Below, piece by piece: positions 36,389-46,244 of a stretch of 64,000 nt of DNA. The stretch is from Bacteroides sp. (lineage in GTDB: Bacteria; Bacteroidota; Bacteroidia; Bacteroidales; Bacteroidaceae). The stretch covers positions 25,421 to 89,420 of the forward strand of contig JAMPDJ010000013.1 in assembly GCA_023665805.1 (NCBI GenBank), read 5' to 3'. Position 1 is the stretch's first letter. Each line of letters starts with the position of its first letter. Made by a program: the position numbers and the translations under genes. The notes below the pieces were generated by a model that had not been told where the DNA came from, searched no databases, and saw only the letters and a list, made by a program, of their open reading frames with translations.

Positions 36389-36698
36389 AGGTCATATTTC
36401 AATTATAAGTAAGTAGCGAGAATTAGTTTATATTGTTATTTGAGGTTATCGGGTTGAGTGTCCATCTTACGAAGATGGAGTCATGGGAGTCCATAATGAC
36501 TGATGAGCAAGAACGAGAATCAGATTGAGAATCTTGAAGAATGGCATAAACCAATTCTCGATGCTTATTTATGGTATTTAACGTCACAAAAGTATCAATA
36601 TTTACTCTAATCAGCAAGCAATAGCCATAAAACATATCACATGCACGACAAGAAACAATTCCCCGACACAACACGGCTGGAAACACGACAACAGGCCA
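36389..36698. other. Noncoding stretch between sulfatase and SGNH hydrolase genes
   Basis: 310 AT-rich bases. Apart from the 40-bp palindromic repeat (36456-36495) nothing is recognisable. Confidence 0.5.
36456..36495 (-). repeat. 40-bp dispersed palindromic repeat, copy 2
   Basis: Reverse complement matches 16551-16590. Core CCATCTTACGAAGATGG is palindromic apart from the middle. Confidence 0.5.
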
Positions 36699-38441
36699 TC
36701 ATCGACGTATGAACCCCTTGAGCACCGAGGCTATCTGCCCGTATCCCTTCTCGTTAGGGTGCAATCCGTCTGTAAACAGTTCGGCACGTATGTGCCCCTC
36801 ACTGTCTGTCAGCACCTGCGTGGCATCGGTCCATGAAAGCGAGGCATCAGCCTCCACCCACTGACGCAACATCCCGTTGATACCGGCGATACGCGCCTCC
36901 ATGCCCTTGCGGGGAAGTATGGCACAGACATTTATGGCAGCCTCGGGCTGACGGAGCCTTGCGGCCGCCACCACCTGACGGATGCCACGTACTATGCGCT
37001 CGTCGCTGTCGGTATCCAGGTTGTTGGTTCCTATGAGAATGCTGATTTTGCCGGCCTTGAAACCGTCCAGTTCGCCATGTTCTATACGCCACAGGAGATT
37101 CTCTATACGGTCCCAGCCGAAGCCCATGTTCACCACCTTGCGGCCGCGGAACAGTTTGTCCCACGCCTGCTGTCCGGCGCGACGCCTGTCATAAGGTTCT
37201 CCGCCCCAATAGTGTGTGATGGAATTGCCCATCATGACGATTTCGGGCTGCTGCGCGCGCACATAATCGAGAACCGCCTCATGCCGCACATTCCACTCGT
37301 AGTTGTCAGGCTCGCGACGCTGGCGGCAAGGCACATAGGCCTGAAGGCTGTCGTCCGCGCATGACAGGATGGAACGTATCTTGCGCACATAGGCATCCGC
37401 ATACTGCCGCATGCCCAAGTCCGTGGGATGCACACCGTCGACCTGCGAATCCATGCCAAGGCCTATCTCCCCGGTGGTCATATAGTACAGACCGGGGAAA
37501 TCCCGGCGCAGACGTTCGTAGGCGGCGCGCAACTCCTTGCCCGTGGGCTCGTATCTTTGCCTCTCGGCATCGGAGGCTCCCCTGCCCATGTATCCGTCAT
37601 GTTCGACCAGCAAGATAGGAGCCGAGGACGCACTGCGCAGGATTTCCACACCCTTGGTGATGCGTTCCTGTATCAATGGCACACGTTCCTCCGTCATGTT
37701 GGGCATGCAGTCTATCACGAAGAGACGGGCATCCACCTCGGAAAGCATCCGGAAGACACCCTCGTCCAACTGGCCGTTGCCCGAGAAGCCGAGGTTCACC
37801 ACAGGAGCATCCAGCTCGCGCTGCACTATGTTGGTCCATGCCATTCCCGGACGCGAGGCACATCCGCCTTGTGCCACGGAAGTGCCGTAGACCACTACAG
37901 GACGCTCCGCGGATGGCGGTATGAAGCCGAATTCCGATGTCTCCGGAACCCCTATCTGCAAATCCTTGACACCGTTATACAGTGGCAGATAGAGACAAAA
38001 CTCGTTGCCACGCGCATGGCAGTTGCGATACGTGATGCCAGAATACACATAGCTTGCACCGTCGGCGAAAGCATACCGGGCCTTGCACCACGTGCGTCTG
38101 CCATGACAGTCAAGCATGTACAGGTCCACGCCACTGACTCCGGTGGCTGGCATGTGTGGCATGGACAGGCTTCCCGTAAGCTTGTATTTCACCTCGATGG
38201 TGGGGGCATTGGTATAGAAACGTACATACATCCCTGCCGTCTCGCATGCCAGGTTCCACACCGGCGTACGCACCAGCTCCCGGGCACGCCGTGGCAGACG
38301 ATGATATTCCGTACCCGTCTCCTTGTTCCACGCCCGTCCCTCGATATAAGGGAGAGTATCGTTCATAGGGCTATGCCACCGTGTCTGGGCATCGGCACCG
38401 ACAATACTGCACAGCATGAGGACTGATAACAATAGTCGCAT
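36699..38441 (-). CDS. Double-domain SGNH/GDSL hydrolase
   Basis: 580 residues, signal peptide ending VGADA (~18). An N-terminal jelly-roll (~30-170) is followed by two complete SGNH domains. Domain 1 has the Ser motif VVYGTSVAQGG (~185) and DGVHPTDLG (~330); domain 2 has MMGNSITHYW (~400), IGTNNLDTD (~470) and DGLHPNEKGY (~562). Each therefore keeps a Ser and an Asp-x-x-His, so two active sites are expected, probably carbohydrate or lipid esterases acting on polysaccharide acyl groups. It starts 23 bp after the M28 peptidase gene stop and is likely co-transcribed with it. Confidence 0.88.
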   Translation of the reverse strand: MRLLLSVLMLCSIVGADAQTRWHSPMNDTLPYIEGRAWNKETGTEYHRLPRRARELVRTPVWNLACETAGMYVRFYTNAPTIEVKYKLTGSLSMPHMPATGVSGVDLYMLDCHGRRTWCKARYAFADGASYVYSGITYRNCHARGNEFCLYLPLYNGVKDLQIGVPETSEFGFIPPSAERPVVVYGTSVAQGGCASRPGMAWTNIVQRELDAPVVNLGFSGNGQLDEGVFRMLSEVDARLFVIDCMPNMTEERVPLIQERITKGVEILRSASSAPILLVEHDGYMGRGASDAERQRYEPTGKELRAAYERLRRDFPGLYYMTTGEIGLGMDSQVDGVHPTDLGMRQYADAYVRKIRSILSCADDSLQAYVPCRQRREPDNYEWNVRHEAVLDYVRAQQPEIVMMGNSITHYWGGEPYDRRRAGQQAWDKLFRGRKVVNMGFGWDRIENLLWRIEHGELDGFKAGKISILIGTNNLDTDSDERIVRGIRQVVAAARLRQPEAAINVCAILPRKGMEARIAGINGMLRQWVEADASLSWTDATQVLTDSEGHIRAELFTDGLHPNEKGYGQIASVLKGFIRR

Positions 38442-38464
38442 TGTAAAAGATATATTTTAACAGG

Positions 38465-39469
38465 TTAATACTCCTCCTCGTTTGCCATGCGCCATGCATT
38501 CAGGAACGAGGCCTTGGTGATTTCCACCACCTTGTCCCAGTTGATGCGTTCGGCATGGTCGCCAGGCTGATGGTAATCGGGATGTCCGTCGGTATGGTAC
38601 CAGATGACTGGCACGCCGATACCGGCAAAGGAGGCATTGTCGCTACCTCCCACCGGCTTGTCCCACGGACGGTAGTCGGGCTCCAGGCGGAGACCGTACT
38701 TCTTGATGTCCGCGCGCAACCATTCACCGAAGGCAGGATGCGCCTCGGTATAGAAATAGACCACATGCCAGGGACGGTCGGGATACTTGTTACGGCCTAT
38801 CATGTCATAGTTGAGGTAAGCGCAAAGCTTCTTCCCGCAATCATGCGTCTGGACAAAGTAACGCGAACCAAGCAAGCCCAACTCCTCTCCGTCCCAGAAG
38901 GCGAAGACCACAGTGCGCTCCGGACGGCTGCCGGAGGCCACGAAGGCACGTGCCAGCTGCAATACGGCAGAGACACCAGAGGCATTGTCGTCGGCACCGT
39001 TGTATATGCAGTCGCCCTCCAGCAACGGATCGGTACCCAGATGGTCGTAGTGCGCGCCTATCACCACATACTCGTCGGTGCGCTTTCCGGGAATGACTCC
39101 CAGGACATTGCGCATGGAACGTCTGCGGTGCGTGGTGCCACCCAGACGGGCCAGCGAATCGGGATGCACCTCCCAACGGCCTTTCCGCTGACGCTCGGCA
39201 CAATAGGCCTCAAAGGGCTGGAAATAGCCCTCCAGCAAAGGTTGCACTCCCATCTGCCGCAACTGCGACGCGATGTAATTGGCTGCCACACGCCCCTCGT
39301 TGCTTCCGGCATCGCGTCCCATCAGCTCATCGGCGGCAAGGAAGCGTATGTGCGCCTCGGCCGTAGCCCGGTCTATAGTGGCGAGACCTCTTTCCATGGC
39401 TTTCTGGGCCACGGCATGACAGGCAACGAGCAGGGAAAGAAATACGGCAAGTATATGTTTTCGTTTCAT
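38465..39469 (-). CDS. Secreted M28-family metallopeptidase
   Basis: 334 residues from MKRKHILAVFLSLLVACHAVAQ; a longer ORF (start 39577) has no signal and is rejected, and its start lies at the promoter box. Two-zinc aminopeptidase type: GAHYDHLG (~150), GADDNASGVSAV (~170), WDGEELGLLG (~205), NYDMIGR (~230) and YHTDGHPDYH (~300) give the ligands. It may be a dipeptidyl or aminopeptidase for imported peptides. Promoter TACTTTTG at 39575-39582 on the minus strand. Confidence 0.9.
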   Translation of the reverse strand: MKRKHILAVFLSLLVACHAVAQKAMERGLATIDRATAEAHIRFLAADELMGRDAGSNEGRVAANYIASQLRQMGVQPLLEGYFQPFEAYCAERQRKGRWEVHPDSLARLGGTTHRRRSMRNVLGVIPGKRTDEYVVIGAHYDHLGTDPLLEGDCIYNGADDNASGVSAVLQLARAFVASGSRPERTVVFAFWDGEELGLLGSRYFVQTHDCGKKLCAYLNYDMIGRNKYPDRPWHVVYFYTEAHPAFGEWLRADIKKYGLRLEPDYRPWDKPVGGSDNASFAGIGVPVIWYHTDGHPDYHQPGDHAERINWDKVVEITKASFLNAWRMANEEEY

Positions 39470-39574
39470 AAGCAAGTATGTTTTGTTCACGGTCGGACCA
39501 TTCTCCCTTATACCATAAATAAACACGGGCACGAGGCGGCACATGGACATGGCCCATGTGCATGTCTGACGTAA

Positions 39575-39582
39575 CAAAAGTA
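39575..39582 (-). promoter_or_regulatory. Promoter -7 box TACTTTTG for the M28/SGNH unit
   Basis: Exact TAnnTTTG match on the minus strand, ~106 bp before the M28 start. Confidence 0.55.
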
Positions 39583-39749
39583 CGGATTATTTTCCGTATA
39601 TCCAACACCTGCAAGCCTTTCTCTATATTACAAGCCGTTATTCCATCCCGGACAAGCACTGTATATGTGGGGCACCAGTAGCCCATGCAGGACAAGGCAG
39701 GTAGTAAAGCCCCCGTGACAATGCGAGTCAGTCCTCGTATTGTCGGCAC

Positions 39750-39815
39750 GCCAACAATAGTATGAACGCACCTCCGACAATACTATAGTCACACCTTCGA
39801 CAATAGTATTGTCGG
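39750..39815 (+). repeat. CGACAATAGTAT dispersed repeat, copy 2
   Basis: ACAATAGTATGAACGCACCT, CGACAATACTATAGTCACAC and CGACAATAGTATTGTCGG, matching 11379-11440. The last unit extends into a palindrome CCGACAATAGTATTGTCGG-like word. Confidence 0.6.
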
Positions 39816-39897
39816 AACGGGTCTTGGCAATGGATTGGCGTATTCTTTTAATCTGGCAACCACCACATCTGCAGAAATAGTGTTTACACATAAAAAA

Positions 39898-40365
39898 TCA
39901 CACTATCTGCTCCGCCTTGCTGAAATTCTTTTCCATAGGTTTGATGAACGACCATGTGGAGTGAACCACGTGCCATTCTCCGTTTGTCTCCTTATGATAG
40001 ACCTCTATGCAGTTGTACGCCATGTCTATCAGCGTTGTATTGGCGAAAAGCTGATATGTGAGCACGCCCATTGACATATCATCGGAGAACTGCACGCGAG
40101 GATTGCGGAAATCGTAACTGGCGGCAAACAGTTTGCCCTCGATTGCCGCAAGGACTTTCTCAATCTCGGCGTGGCTGTCGATACGTTCCGTAACAACAGC
40201 GTCAAAGTATGAGAAACTGTCGTACGACCATAGACGGGCGTAACCCGATGTGTCGCCATCAAACCATTTGTCAAGGGCTGCCTTTTCAAGCCCGACGATG
40301 TGCCTGGCAAGGGCTTCCTGCTCCTTGCTGTCATAGTGCCATGTGGCGTTTGTTTTATTTTCCAT
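39898..40365 (-). CDS. SnoaL/DUF4440-like (NTF2-fold) protein
   Basis: 155 residues from MENKTNATWHYDSKEQEAL, no signal peptide. The pattern (helix-rich N-terminus AALDKWFDGDTSGYARLWS, then VSFSDDMSM-like strands and a final NGEWHVVHSTWSFIK) is that of small NTF2-fold proteins related to ketosteroid isomerase, often of unknown substrate. An ATG 12 bases upstream is also possible. It lies 20 bp downstream of the radical SAM gene on the same strand, so the two may form an operon. Confidence 0.7.
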   Translation of the reverse strand: MENKTNATWHYDSKEQEALARHIVGLEKAALDKWFDGDTSGYARLWSYDSFSYFDAVVTERIDSHAEIEKVLAAIEGKLFAASYDFRNPRVQFSDDMSMGVLTYQLFANTTLIDMAYNCIEVYHKETNGEWHVVHSTWSFIKPMEKNFSKAEQIV

Positions 40366-40396
40366 AAATCCCTGCAATCCGATACATCCACAATGC

Positions 40397-41236
40397 TCAG
40401 CCTTTATTTTTACCCAGAATTTTCCCTGTTTCAGTCTTGATTACATCCTCATGATGGAAATAAGCACTGTAATTCACACCGTTGGCATCGCACCACTCGC
40501 ATATCGCACGGTCGTTGGAGACAAGCTCCGCACGGTCGCCATTATCGTATATCCGTTGATACGTCGGATACAGCTCGGGATAATGCGTTGCAACGTACCG
40601 CATTATCACCGATTTGTAACTTCCCCTGAGGTTCAGATCCTCAAACCAGTATTCATCTATGAAACCACGCGTCTGCTCGATTATAGTTTTCCAATCGGTT
40701 ATCCCGATGAAAATCGGAGACATGAAAAGAATTGTGTATATGCCGTTGCCATGAATAATGCGCAGTGTGTCAAGACGTTCCTGAATACTGCTCGCATAAT
40801 CCATGTCTCGACGGAAATGTTCGTCGACCGTATTGACCGACATCGCCACACTCAGATGCCTGATTTGCCTGAGCAGGTCAAGGTCACGGAGTATAAGTTT
40901 GTTTTTCGTCGCTATTTGCAGGTGGCAGTCGCTATTGACCAATTGCTCCAGTATCTTGCGGGTGATACCATATTTCACCTCATATGGGTTATAGGGGTCG
41001 GTCGCAGTGCTCATGAAAATATTCTTGCCGGAAATCTTCTTCAGATTTATCGGCTTGTCGCATACCTTTATATCGACGAATCCGCCCCACGGTTCGGGAT
41101 GATTGGTAAACCGCTTCATGAACGAGGCGTAGCAATACTTGCATGCATGGGGGCAGCCCACATACGGATTTATGGCAAAACACCCTATCTTGGAGGCAAC
41201 CAGGTAGTCCTTGACCTCTTTCTCTGCAATTACCAT
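40397..41236 (-). CDS. Radical SAM protein (spore photoproduct lyase-like family)
   Basis: 279 residues. The radical SAM motif is GCPHACKYCYASF (~26-38), i.e. Cys-x3-Cys-x2-Cys. STATDPYNPYEVKYGITRKI and QIATKNKLILRDLDLL (~75-115) are the usual landmarks of the Rv2578c/SplB-like group, which is found in many bacteria that do not sporulate. Its reaction in this group is not established. The AraC regulator upstream (41312) is on the same strand, 75 bp away. Confidence 0.88.
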   Translation of the reverse strand: MVIAEKEVKDYLVASKIGCFAINPYVGCPHACKYCYASFMKRFTNHPEPWGGFVDIKVCDKPINLKKISGKNIFMSTATDPYNPYEVKYGITRKILEQLVNSDCHLQIATKNKLILRDLDLLRQIRHLSVAMSVNTVDEHFRRDMDYASSIQERLDTLRIIHGNGIYTILFMSPIFIGITDWKTIIEQTRGFIDEYWFEDLNLRGSYKSVIMRYVATHYPELYPTYQRIYDNGDRAELVSNDRAICEWCDANGVNYSAYFHHEDVIKTETGKILGKNKG

Positions 41237-41311
41237 ATCTATATAGGATTTGAGAATGCAAAGTTCCGGTTTTATTTCCTAATAGGCATGACACTAACCT
41301 TGACAGAAATG

Positions 41312-42196
41312 TCACTTTTGCGGACTGATGGTCTTTTCCCTGTATTGCAATGGCGTGATACCGGAATGTTTGCGAAAGAAACGCACAAAATATGACGTGG
41401 TGCTGAAATTCAATTCCTCAGAAATCTCGGTAATATTGAGAAGGGTATATTCGAGCAGCCGCTTGGCTTCCTCAAAGAGTTTTTGTTGTATATAAAGTTT
41501 CGCCGAGATACCATAGCATTCCTTTACTATCTTGTTAAGATAGTTGGGCGTGATACAAAGTTTATCTGCGTAAAACTCCACGTTATGTTCACGGTGGCAT
41601 CTGTCGGTAACCAGCCTGACAAACTTGTCGACATGACGGTTGACAGGATTATCGGTATCTTTCTTCACATGGTCAGAAACACATTCCGCCCTGCCAAGCA
41701 GGATAAGTGTGCCATAGAGCAAAGCCCTGAGAATATGCTGGTCTTTGGCAATCGAGAACTCCATTTCCTGTTTCATCGATTCCACCTGCTGCATAAGCCT
41801 CTCCCAAAGGTCATTGTCAGGAACAAGAAACGGTGAATGTCTATCCGGCTTCAGATAATGGAAACGTGTCAGGAAATGCAGATCATTGAAAAAAGAGAGC
41901 AAGAATTCCTCCTCAAATATGATGACAAAACCTTCGAGATGCGTATTATGCTGCCATTCCCATATTTCTCCAGGAATGGAACAAACCACATCACCATATT
42001 TCACAATACGTTTGTGACCATTGACAGACAGGTTTTCCTCTCCTCCGGTAATGAAGATAATGCAATAAAACGTTTCCCGATGTATGGGCGTACTGATTAG
42101 CCCCGGCTTGATTTGCTCCAAGTCAAGCATATCCACAAGTAATTCCGCTCCATACTTGTGTTTGTAAAACCTATATAATGGTATATGTTCTATCAT
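41312..42196 (-). CDS. AraC-family transcriptional regulator
   Basis: 294 residues. N-terminal cupin-like sensor (~40-130: SVNGHKRIVKYGDVVCSIPG), then two helix-turn-helix motifs at the C-terminus: VEFYADKLCITPNYLNKIV and ITEISEELNFSTTSYFVRF, with the closing RKHSGITPLQYRE signature. Likely controls the adjoining radical SAM and SnoaL-like genes, being upstream and on the same strand; that link is only positional. Confidence 0.9.
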   Translation of the reverse strand: MIEHIPLYRFYKHKYGAELLVDMLDLEQIKPGLISTPIHRETFYCIIFITGGEENLSVNGHKRIVKYGDVVCSIPGEIWEWQHNTHLEGFVIIFEEEFLLSFFNDLHFLTRFHYLKPDRHSPFLVPDNDLWERLMQQVESMKQEMEFSIAKDQHILRALLYGTLILLGRAECVSDHVKKDTDNPVNRHVDKFVRLVTDRCHREHNVEFYADKLCITPNYLNKIVKECYGISAKLYIQQKLFEEAKRLLEYTLLNITEISEELNFSTTSYFVRFFRKHSGITPLQYREKTISPQK

Positions 42197-42654
42197 TGCT
42201 TCCTAATTACAAATAATACTGGCATTGAACTGAACGACAAGCACTAAGCAAGCCAAAAGAGCGAGTATTGACGGACATGACATAATATGGCATAAATAAA
42301 TTTTCAATTCCCACTTAACAATTATTCTTGTGCTTTTAATACAGTCCACGTCCCATACCCCGGCGTTGCGGCGTTCAAGACTCCCCGGAACGGCAGGAAA
42401 AAAGATGCCACGCGGTCAAGTTCATTACACCCTTTATCAAACTTGAGACAAGTATGGCCTAATCTCCTTACACTGTCTAACCAGTCCTGTTTTAATGACT
42501 TCACCCCTGTCAGAAACTGAAGTGATCCCAAAAGTTTTGTATCTGACTTTTGGGGTGCACTTCAACTCTGACAGGGGCAAATCATCATATTCGGAGACTT
42601 GTTAGGCAGTCTCCTTGAATTGTTGGCTGTCGCCAAACATATCAGAAAAACAGC
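42197..42654. other. Noncoding stretch with an insertion-sequence-like end pair
   Basis: 458 bp. A minus-strand open stretch (42322-42531, 69 codons) has no recognisable features, so I do not call it a gene. The inverted repeat at 42504-42577 is listed separately. Confidence 0.45.
42504..42577. mobile_element. Paired IS3-like terminal repeats without a transposase
   Basis: CCCCTGTCAGA and TCTGACAGGGG form the outer arms; inside them TGAAGTGATCCCAAAAG faces CTTTTGGGGTGCACTTCA across a ~12-nt centre. The TGAAGTG...CCCCAAAAG type of end is what I would expect of an IS3-family element, so this is probably a deletion relic or a very small non-autonomous element. By-eye assignment only. Confidence 0.4.
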
Positions 42655-44304
42655 TTAGAGTACGGTGCAGCCGGCACAGGGCTTGAGCTGCTTGAAGAAG
42701 TCATTGCCCTTGTCGTCCACCAGGATGAAAGCCGGGAAGTCTTCCACCTCAATCTTCCAGATGGCCTCCATGCCGAGTTCGGGATATTCGACACATTCGA
42801 TGGACTTGATGTTGTTCTGGGCCAGGATGGCAGCAGGACCGCCAATGGAACCAAGATAGAAGCCACCGTGATCCTTGCAGGCACGTGTGACATCCTCGCT
42901 GCGATTGCCCTTGGCAAGCATAATCATAGAACCACCGTTATCCTGGAACTCGTATACATAGGGATCCATGCGTCCGGCAGTGGTGGGACCCATGGAGCCG
43001 CAGGCCATGCCTTCGGGGGTCTTGGCCGGACCGGCATAGTACACGGGATGGTCCTTCATGTACTGGGGCATGCCCTCGCCGGCATCCAGACGAGCTTTCA
43101 ATTTTGCATGTGCTATGTCGCGACCCACGATAATGGTGCCGTTGAGGCTGAGACGGGTGCCGATGGGATACTTGGCGAGTATCTTGCAGACATCGGCCAT
43201 TGGCTGGTTGAGGTCAATCTTCACTACGTCACCCTCACCGGCATTGCGCAACTCGGCAGGAATCAGCTCGTATGGTTTGTCGTCCATCTTCTCTATCCAG
43301 ATGCCCTGCTCGTTAATCTTGCACTTGATATTGCGGTCGGCCGAACAACTTACGCCCAAACCTATGGGACAACTGGCACCATGACGGGGCAGACGCACCA
43401 CGCGAACATCGTGTGCCATGTACTTGCCACCGAACTGTGCGCCAAGGCCAATCTTGTAGGCCTCCTGGAGAAGCTGCTTCTCCAATTCCACGTCGCGGAA
43501 AGCGCGGCCGGTTTCATCGCCGGTAGTGGGAAGGGCATCATAGTAGTGGGTGGAAACCAGCTTGACAGTGAGAAGATTCTTTTCCGCACTGGTACCGCCG
43601 ATGACGATGGCGATGTGATAGGGGGGGCAGGCAGCAGTGCCCAGGCTCTTCATCTTCTCCACGAGGAAAGGAATGAGGGTGCCGGGATTCTGTATGCGAG
43701 CCTTGGTCTCCTGATAGAGGTATGTCTTGTTGGCCGAACCGCCGCCTTTGGTGACGCAAAGGAAACGGTACTCCATACCCTCGGTGGCCTCGATGTCGAT
43801 CTGAGCAGGCAGGTTGCACTTGGTGTTCACCTCATTATACATGTCCAAGGGAGCGTTCTGACTGTAACGCAGGTTACACTCGGTATAGGTCTTGTAGACA
43901 CCCAGCGAAAGTGCTTCCTCGTCGCAGAAACCGGTCCACACCTGCTGGCCCTTCTCGCCATGGATAATGGCTGTGCCTGTATCCTGGCAGAGAGGCAGAA
44001 GCCCTTTGCATGAAACCTCGGCGTTGCGAAGAAAAGTAAGGGCTACATACTTGTCGTTTTCGCTGGCCTCGGGATCGGAAAGAATCTTGGCCACCTGCTC
44101 GTTGTGGGAACGACGCAGCATGAAACTGACATCGTGGAAGGCCTGATTGGACATGCGTGTCAAGGCCTCGGGGGTGACCTTGAGAATCTTGTGGCCCTCG
44201 AACTCGCTGACGGAGACACCCTCCTTGGTCAGCAGATAATACTCGGTCTCGTCCTTGCCCAACTGGAACATAGGAGCGTACTTGAACTCTGGTGCTTGTG
44301 CCAT
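42655..44304 (-). CDS. Fumarate hydratase, class I (iron-sulfur)
   Basis: 549 residues, the normal two-domain class I length. Interconverts fumarate and malate in the reductive branch that makes succinate/propionate in Bacteroidales. The N-terminal domain (~1-350) has [14 protein letters not shown] (~104), [12 protein letters not shown] (~209) and the cluster-binding Cys residues in [11 protein letters not shown] and CSADRN; the C-terminal domain has [12 protein letters not shown] (~436), KGNRSEDV and [11 protein letters not shown]. It ends CAGCTVL. Alone on its strand with no clear promoter box. Confidence 0.94.
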   Translation of the reverse strand: MAQAPEFKYAPMFQLGKDETEYYLLTKEGVSVSEFEGHKILKVTPEALTRMSNQAFHDVSFMLRRSHNEQVAKILSDPEASENDKYVALTFLRNAEVSCKGLLPLCQDTGTAIIHGEKGQQVWTGFCDEEALSLGVYKTYTECNLRYSQNAPLDMYNEVNTKCNLPAQIDIEATEGMEYRFLCVTKGGGSANKTYLYQETKARIQNPGTLIPFLVEKMKSLGTAACPPYHIAIVIGGTSAEKNLLTVKLVSTHYYDALPTTGDETGRAFRDVELEKQLLQEAYKIGLGAQFGGKYMAHDVRVVRLPRHGASCPIGLGVSCSADRNIKCKINEQGIWIEKMDDKPYELIPAELRNAGEGDVVKIDLNQPMADVCKILAKYPIGTRLSLNGTIIVGRDIAHAKLKARLDAGEGMPQYMKDHPVYYAGPAKTPEGMACGSMGPTTAGRMDPYVYEFQDNGGSMIMLAKGNRSEDVTRACKDHGGFYLGSIGGPAAILAQNNIKSIECVEYPELGMEAIWKIEVEDFPAFILVDDKGNDFFKQLKPCAGCTVL

Positions 44305-44397
44305 AGTCTGTTATTTTAGGTTAGTTGTTGTTTCTATAGTTTATCTGTTATAATGGTATATTGCAAGAAAGGTGTCGGACGACGGCGGGAAGGGACT

Positions 44398-45051
44398 CTA
44401 TTTCTCAAAGTGCTGGTAATCCTTCAGCGTGCGCCAATCACCTCCCCATCTGAAGCCACGCTCCGTGAAAAGGCGAAAACAAAGGTCTGTATGATCTATT
44501 TTCCCCGGAATGTCCCTGCGCTTGTCGCGGTTGCTGGCATACGCGGCACCCTCCGATGGCACCACCTTACCGCTACGCACGTAGAGGCAAGGATTATATA
44601 ACGGATTGATGTCCACGGCCATGCCAAGGCTATGGCGTGAGAGTTTCTTGCTCCCGGCCACGGCCCTATAGCAGAAACACGAGGTGTTGTTGGCAGCCAT
44701 GGAACGCAGGTCGTCGGCCCCGTATTCATCTATCAGCCGCATGCAGGCGATGGGGTATCGGGCTTCATAAAGACAGCGGAAAATGTACACAATATCATCG
44801 GCAATGAGGCGGTTGCATATCATTTCGCCTTGACGGACACCGCCATCGAAGTCGTAATGCGCAAGGCGCAGATAACGCAATTCCAGCCTATTGACATCGT
44901 GGCCCTTGGGACATGAACGTCCCTGCATCATGTCCCAAATACTGTCGGGCACTTCCGCAATCTCGAAGATTTGTGCCCCTGCCTGGACCGACACCAACAT
45001 CAGTACAAGCATGAACCATAGCCCCATCTTTTGCCAGACCGCACCTATCAT
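44398..45051 (-). CDS. Secreted M15-family peptidase (D,D/L,D-carboxypeptidase-like)
   Basis: 217 residues from MIGAVWQKMGLWFMLVLMLV, which gives a signal peptide ending GAQ; an ATG nine codons upstream would overlap the next gene. Zinc peptidase motifs SRHSLGMAVDINPLYNP (Ser-x-His ... Asp) and the C-terminal WRTLKDYQHFE (His). Such enzymes trim peptidoglycan cross-link peptides in the periplasm. It lies 11 bp after the AI-2E family gene and likely shares a transcript. Confidence 0.82.
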   Translation of the reverse strand: MIGAVWQKMGLWFMLVLMLVSVQAGAQIFEIAEVPDSIWDMMQGRSCPKGHDVNRLELRYLRLAHYDFDGGVRQGEMICNRLIADDIVYIFRCLYEARYPIACMRLIDEYGADDLRSMAANNTSCFCYRAVAGSKKLSRHSLGMAVDINPLYNPCLYVRSGKVVPSEGAAYASNRDKRRDIPGKIDHTDLCFRLFTERGFRWGGDWRTLKDYQHFEK

Positions 45052-45062
45052 ACGCCCTCCGC

Positions 45063-46232
45063 TTATTGCCGTGTGCACACCTGTGTCTCTTTCAATATAA
45101 AACGTTTATAGTACGCCCATCCCAAAGTGGTGAGAGGCAGGGCTATGACTACGCCTATAACTCCCAAAAGTGCTCCCCATACAGAGAGCGAGAGCAGTAT
45201 GATGGCCGGTTTCAGGCCCATGGCCTTGCCCATAATCCTGGGGACAAGGAAAAGATCCTGAATGGCCTGCACCACACAAAAGACGATTATCACCATAAGC
45301 ATGATCAACCAAAAACTGTCCCCGGTGTCATGGGACTTCAGCAAAGCAAAGAATATGGCCGGAATAAAGCCCAGCGTCTGGGCATACGGCACCATGTTCA
45401 ACGCCCCAATGAACATTCCCAAACCTATGGCCATGGGAAAGTCTATAATCATAAAGCCTATACTGAACAGGACGCCAACGAGAAAAGCTACCGTGGTCTG
45501 GCCACGAAAATAGGCATTCATCTCTCGTTTGATGTCGGATGCTATGTGGTTGGCCACGGCCCTATGCGCACGCGGCACCACCTGTAACCAGTTCTGGTTG
45601 ACTTTCTCATAATCCATCAGGAAGAAGAACAGATACAACAGTACCATCATGACATCCACCAGCAGCCACACGATATTCATCGTTCCGGAAACCACGTTCC
45701 AGGACTGCGACCACACGGTGCGTATGGCAGCCATCACATCGTCTTGTCCCAAGAATTGTATAAGGTTGTTACGATTGACATTCTGCACGAAGAATGTCTC
45801 AATCTGGTACGGGATATCGGTTCCGGCAAGATATGTGGTGGCATATTGTATGATGTCATCCGACAAGCGTCCCATCTGTTGTACAGTCGGAGGAATGACC
45901 AAGACAAAGAAAGCCGTCAATGCTCCCAATACGGCCAACAATGTAAGCAGAATGCTCAGCAGGCGGTAAGGGATGCGACATTTCTGTTCCAGAAACAGCA
46001 TCAGCGGATACATCATATATGCCAGCATCCATGCTATGAAAAACGGCAACAGTACTCCGCTGAGGGCATTCAGCAAGTAGTATAGCCCCACTGCTCCAAT
46101 GACCAGCAAAAGACCACGCACAAAGCGGTCAAATGTAATCTTCTCGTCAAGAAAAGCATACTCCTGCGGAATGTCCTCAGACATCACAGGTGCAAGACTA
46201 TCTGTCTCGTTTTTCTTCTTAATGCTTGCCAT
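45063..46232 (-). CDS. AI-2E family (DUF20) membrane transporter
   Basis: 389 residues with about eight membrane segments (~45-75, 80-110, 165-200, 225-350). Characteristic PLTTLGWAYYKRFILK end, LGFIPAIFFALLKS and the conserved QAIQDLFLVPRIMGKAMGL (~325-345), placed in the middle of the C-terminal helices as usual. Members transport signals or small ions, but the substrate here cannot be read from sequence. Twelve bases downstream of hflX, and part of a hflX-DUF20-M15 run. Confidence 0.88.
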   Translation of the reverse strand: MASIKKKNETDSLAPVMSEDIPQEYAFLDEKITFDRFVRGLLLVIGAVGLYYLLNALSGVLLPFFIAWMLAYMMYPLMLFLEQKCRIPYRLLSILLTLLAVLGALTAFFVLVIPPTVQQMGRLSDDIIQYATTYLAGTDIPYQIETFFVQNVNRNNLIQFLGQDDVMAAIRTVWSQSWNVVSGTMNIVWLLVDVMMVLLYLFFFLMDYEKVNQNWLQVVPRAHRAVANHIASDIKREMNAYFRGQTTVAFLVGVLFSIGFMIIDFPMAIGLGMFIGALNMVPYAQTLGFIPAIFFALLKSHDTGDSFWLIMLMVIIVFCVVQAIQDLFLVPRIMGKAMGLKPAIILLSLSVWGALLGVIGVVIALPLTTLGWAYYKRFILKETQVCTRQ

Positions 46233-46244
46233 AAGCCATGCGTA

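Larger units (their letters stand above)
39470..39897. other. Noncoding stretch with repeats and a promoter
   Basis: 428 bp with no supported gene. Contains the M28 promoter box and the CGACAATAGTAT repeat cluster (39750-39815). Confidence 0.5.

Noticed and set aside
36423..36686. Minus-strand 87-codon frame between the sulfatase and SGNH genes
   Set aside because: It overlaps the dispersed palindromic repeat, is AT-rich and has no promoter or family signal.
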